Below, in pieces: positions 60,737-64,000 of a stretch of 64,000 bases of DNA. Position 1 is the stretch's first letter. Each line of letters starts with the position of its first letter. Source of the stretch: Craspedostauros australis (lineage: Eukaryota > Bacillariophyta > Bacillariophyceae > Mastogloiales > Achnanthaceae); contig JAMXDE010000007.1 of the NCBI GenBank assembly GCA_026770025.1, positions 186,001 to 250,000 of the forward strand. Direction: 5' to 3'. The position numbers and the translations under genes were made by a program. Under the pieces are notes generated by a model. It saw nothing but the letters and a program-made list of their open reading frames with translations. It did not search any database and was not told the DNA's origin.

Positions 60737-61530
60737 CTGCAGTGGAGTCTTCGCTGGTAATTGCTAGTGCTGCTGAAGCAACTTCCGTGATATTTGTTCG
60801 TTGGTGGTGCCCTTCGTGCTGCGTCTGGTATTAGTGTTGTATGTATTGCGGATGTGTGTGTATGTAGTACAATGGGTACCCGTCGATCGTACTCCAGCCG
60901 CCAACGAACTTGCTGCGCGACAACTGGCGATGACCAGCCAGAGATCTCTGTGGTTGGAATCACTCGGTTTGGTTCGGCTTTCGCCATTTCTGCGCCACAA
61001 TTTCCAGTCGTGTGTGTTGGCATATCCGCGAGACTGACCATGGACAGACGAACACCTCAGCGCACAACCTGAATCGACCACCAACAAATGACAACAGAAG
61101 AACGTTCTTCAACACCTCCATCCTCAACATCAACACGCACATCAACACGCACATCTCACTGAACACAACCACCATCGAACTCTCTCTGCGTACGAATAAT
61201 ACACACGAGTACTCGTATGGTAATAAGGTGCTCCGACGATACATTGCTCATTGCGTTCCTCGCGCCAAAACTCCATTCCTTCCCTCCAATCGCACAAGCG
61301 AACGCCGACGTTGTCCATCCTTCTTGTTCGTTGGAAGCAGGAACAGGAACAGAAGCAGAAGCGCTCCAGCGACTCGAACCAGGCAGTGCGACCAACAACG
61401 ACGCGACACGGCGGACACGAAGATACGAGAACTCTGCAGCACATACATCATTGCTGCACACTGAAGTCTGCATCGACCTGCCCGCACAGTTGCACAACAC
61501 TGCAGCAGCAAAGGGACACAACACAATCCC
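60737..61530. promoter_or_regulatory. Shared divergent region, COQ6 and folD
   Basis: About 790 bases between two start codons. It includes ACGAGTACTCGT (about 61205-61216), a 12-base perfect palindrome, in the middle of the region. Open frames seen on both strands here have simple composition and no family match. Confidence 0.45.
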
Positions 61531-62664
61531 ATGTTGCGGATCATGATCATGACGTTGCGACTGTCCCTCCTGTTGGTTTCCGTCTCGCGTGCAGCGCATG
61601 GCTTCGGTGTCACGACGACGACATCGCGATATGCGACACGTTACGTCGCACCTGCGACCACGAGGAGGTTGCAATCGTCCGCCACCGCAGCGACAGAAAC
61701 GGAGCAGTCCACCAACATCATCGATGGCAAGACCGTCGCCATGGACATTCGCAGCGAATTGCGACAGCGATTATCGCAGCTGGCGTCCGTATCCAACAGC
61801 ACGGCGGCGCCCATCATTCCTGGACTCGCCGTCATTCTGGTGGGTTCGCGACGTGACTCCCAAACCTACGTCAACATGAAGAAGAAGGCCTGCGCCGACG
61901 TGGGCATTGCCAGCTATGGATACGATTACGAGGAATCCGTCACGCAGGCGGAGATTCTGAGCAAAGTGCAGGAGCTGAACGAGGATGACAACGTGCACGG
62001 TATATTAATTCAGCTGCCGTTGCCACCGCATCTCGACGAACGTCTCCTCCTCAACACGGTCCATCCCGACAAGGACGTGGACGGTCTGCATCCCGAGAAT
62101 ATTGCCAAGCTGGCCATGCAGCAGGAGCGGCAGCAGATGTGGGATTATGACAACGCGCTCGATCGGCTGCCGTTTTCGGTGCCGTGCACACCGCTGGGAT
62201 GCGTGGAGCTGCTGGACCGGTACAACATCACGATGGCCGGCAAGCACGTCGTGATGGTGGGACGATCCAACATGGTGGGGCTGCCATTGTCCATGCTCAT
62301 GCTGCATCGTCGCGCCTCCGTCACCATCGTGCATTCGCAGAGTCAGAACATCGAGGCCCTCGTCTCGCAAGGCGATATCGTGGTCGTGGCGGTCGGCAAG
62401 GCCCATCTCGTGACGGCGTCATGGTTGAAGGAAGGTGCCGTCGTGGTGGATGTCGGCATCAACAGCATCGATCTGTCACCGGCGGAACAGCAGGCGCGCA
62501 ATACGAAGCGTAATTACCGGTTGGTGGGCGACGTGGACTTCGATGCCGTGGAATCCAAGTGTTCCATGATCACGCCCGTGCCAGGCGGTGTGGGGCCCAT
62601 GACGATCGCCATGTTGCTGCGGAACACCGTCAATGCTTGTCTCCGGGCGAGAGGTCAGCTGTAA
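61531..62664 (+). CDS. folD: Methylenetetrahydrofolate dehydrogenase/cyclohydrolase (FolD type), plastid leader
   Basis: 377 residues. The N-terminus is a signal peptide (MIMTLRLSLLLVSVSRAAHG) ending at FGV, an ASAFAP-like site, then an Arg/Thr-rich transit stretch to about residue 58. The enzyme follows: IIDGKTVAMDIR, PGLAVILVGSRRDSQTYVNMKKKAC (with the active Tyr/Lys), GILIQLPLPPHLDE, PDKDVDGLHPENIAKL, the NADP-binding VVMVGRSNMVGLPLSMLML, and the closing TPVPGGVGPMTIAMLLRNT. Length of the core matches bacterial FolD. It interconverts 5,10-methylene- and 10-formyl-THF, probably in the plastid, where formyl-THF feeds purine synthesis and initiator-tRNA formylation. No 10-formyl-THF synthetase domain is fused. 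Confidence 0.92.
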   Translation: MLRIMIMTLRLSLLLVSVSRAAHGFGVTTTTSRYATRYVAPATTRRLQSSATAATETEQSTNIIDGKTVAMDIRSELRQRLSQLASVSNSTAAPIIPGLAVILVGSRRDSQTYVNMKKKACADVGIASYGYDYEESVTQAEILSKVQELNEDDNVHGILIQLPLPPHLDERLLLNTVHPDKDVDGLHPENIAKLAMQQERQQMWDYDNALDRLPFSVPCTPLGCVELLDRYNITMAGKHVVMVGRSNMVGLPLSMLMLHRRASVTIVHSQSQNIEALVSQGDIVVVAVGKAHLVTASWLKEGAVVVDVGINSIDLSPAEQQARNTKRNYRLVGDVDFDAVESKCSMITPVPGGVGPMTIAMLLRNTVNACLRARGQL

Positions 62665-62990
62665 CGTGCGTGTGGATGCGCAGATATGTGGATGTGGTTG
62701 CGGACGTACACTCCAGCGGATGGTCATGACAGAGTATTAAGATAATAGAGTACTTAGATAGTACATATAATATAATATTCTACTATAAATGTCCCACTAT
62801 TGCATACCACTATACTATACCTCCATAGTACTCTATGATGGTCGACGAGTCCTCTCTCTCTCTCGATTTGGTTCCGGCACATACCGACATGTTGTCCAAA
62901 CATTATAGTTTCGGAACTCCGACAAACCAAACCAAAGAAAAATAAAAACTAATTAATACCCTAACACAACACAAACAACAGCAAAGCAAA
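62665..62990. other. AT-rich intergenic region and A/C-rich leader
   Basis: An AT-rich stretch at 62735-62830 with TATAATATAATATTC is followed by a CT tract (about 62849-62861). The last 60 bases before the next ATG are A/C-rich and nearly free of G and T, the same style of leader as in the intact LINE. The start of a mobile element may lie near 62880. Confidence 0.4.
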
Positions 62991-64000
62991 ATGACTTCGA
63001 ACGACGAACCCAACACGAGCAACCGCGAAGAGACGAAGGCAGAAGATGGCCCAACCTTGCCACCTCCCACCAAGGAACCTGACAAACCTGCGAACCCAAG
63101 AGAGGACGATACAGGCAACCATCATCGCGCCCGACGACAAGCAAAAAGAGCCATCCCTTACGATGGAGGAACCGAGGAGAACGACCCCGACGACGTGTCC
63201 ATCACCTACAAGCCAAGATCCAGCACGTTCAAGACCGCGGCCAACAAGACCGGCATCGACATCACGCCATTCGCACGAGCAACAGGAGACGGATCCATCG
63301 ACAGATCAGCAAAAGCAGCATGGAGAGCCAGAGCAATCTGGTATAACAAGGATGAGGCGACGGCCGACCGCGAAAACCCGACCATCAAACAGTGGGAGCA
63401 CTTCTTCAGAGATCTCGCAGACGGAAGGGTCACATCATTCGGGCCCATCACGCTGCCCAACAGAGACCCCACAAGAATGAGGCTCCTGCAATTCGTCATC
63501 AACATTGCATCCACCGATCCCCACGAGGTATTCAAAGTACATCTCAACGACGACGGCACGGTACGAACGGCAAGAGCAGTCAAAGTATGGAAGGCCGCGA
63601 ATCGACTCATGGGCTCCAACTACGATCTGGGAGCAGCACCTCTCGCAGACAACGACATCCACATCGACACAATGGAAGGCCTCACACTCCAGACGGAAGG
63701 CGCGGAAGCGAGCACAGCCAGGATGTCCACAAGCCAAGCATTTGCAGCCATGCCAATCGACACAACCACGGGATCCATCAGCACAGACAGCGAGTCGTAC
63801 ACCAGCCGCCAGCCGTCCAAACGCACCAGATTCAAATCTCCGAAACAGACAACCGACATGCCACGAGTCAGCCAGAACAGCACGAACAACTCGCAATCTT
63901 CAGGGACGACAAGCAGCAACGATTCGTCAACTGACTCAGGCGTGACCAGACACAGAAGTGGCCCTCGGAACCCTGCCAACCGCAAGCCGTCCACAGACGA
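62991..64000 (+). CDS. Open frame running off the window; probable retroelement ORF1 (partial)
   Basis: From ATG 62991 the frame is open for 336 codons to the last base, with no stop, so the true end lies outside. The first 60 residues are Glu/Pro/Thr-rich and polar. Residues about 85-220 look like a compact helical domain (STFKTAANKTGIDITPFARA; WRARAIWYNKDEATA; IKQWEHFFRDLADGRVTSFG; MRLLQFVINIAS; VKVWKAANRLMG). The tail is Ser/Thr/Gln-rich with basic patches (KRTRFKSPK). No zinc finger yet. No family recognised. The A/C-only leader and the domain layout resemble LINE ORF1 or gag of an unrelated element; a host gene cannot be excluded. Confidence 0.6.
   Translation, partial: MTSNDEPNTSNREETKAEDGPTLPPPTKEPDKPANPREDDTGNHHRARRQAKRAIPYDGGTEENDPDDVSITYKPRSSTFKTAANKTGIDITPFARATGDGSIDRSAKAAWRARAIWYNKDEATADRENPTIKQWEHFFRDLADGRVTSFGPITLPNRDPTRMRLLQFVINIASTDPHEVFKVHLNDDGTVRTARAVKVWKAANRLMGSNYDLGAAPLADNDIHIDTMEGLTLQTEGAEASTARMSTSQAFAAMPIDTTTGSISTDSESYTSRQPSKRTRFKSPKQTTDMPRVSQNSTNNSQSSGTTSSNDSSTDSGVTRHRSGPRNPANRKPSTD

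Overview
The window looks like nuclear DNA of a photosynthetic stramenopile, most probably a diatom. Host genes are mostly single-exon or carry one short GT-AG intron. Several proteins have bipartite leaders with an ASAFAP-like F at the predicted cleavage site (CTAFSV at 22.3-23.1 kb, HGFGVT at 61.5 kb), the mark of import into secondary plastids. There is a PTSAPTS/Cys-repeat secreted protein, and there are copia elements whose protease motif is LDSHADT. The species itself cannot be read from the sequence.

Left part (1-23.1 kb) is a gene-dense host region: the 3' end of an ABCG transporter; a KAR5/GEX1/Brambleberry-type nuclear-fusion protein; an organellar HU-like DNA-binding protein with one intron; cytosolic-type prolyl-tRNA synthetase; ribosomal protein eS21; a 1044-aa fusion of an Fe(II)/2-oxoglutarate (PhyH-like) dioxygenase with an alpha/beta hydrolase; a small RVxF-bearing protein; a 1371-aa RGG-tailed UPF1-like helicase; an inosine triphosphatase; and a plastid-targeted membrane protein with the five-residue CREST hydrolase signature.

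The middle (23-57.3 kb) is mostly mobile DNA. It holds two copia fossils (24.8-25.4 and 26.6-29.4 kb), a secreted repeat protein (30.2-33.4 kb), minisatellite and inverted-repeat debris (34-37 kb), a 5'-truncated LINE (37.4-39.5 kb), and a nested stack. In the stack, a copia element with 293-bp LTRs (39.7-57.3 kb) has been entered twice: by a 2133-bp TA-flanked TIR element in its pol region, and by an 8.9-kb LINE with two long open frames in its 5' LTR, with a target duplication of up to 15 bp. The LTR pair differs at about 5 of 293 positions by eye, so the copia insertion is fairly recent and both guests are younger.

The right end (57.3-64 kb) returns to host genes: a secreted or plastid protein of unknown function, mitochondrial COQ6, a plastid-targeted bifunctional methylenetetrahydrofolate dehydrogenase/cyclohydrolase, and a long open frame running off the end that is probably the first ORF of another retroelement.

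No tRNA, rRNA or CRISPR array could be supported. The host genes do not form an operon or pathway cluster. Divergent neighbours (GEX1/HU, helicase/ITPase, COQ6/folD) share intergenic regions of about 0.8-1.2 kb that probably hold both promoters.
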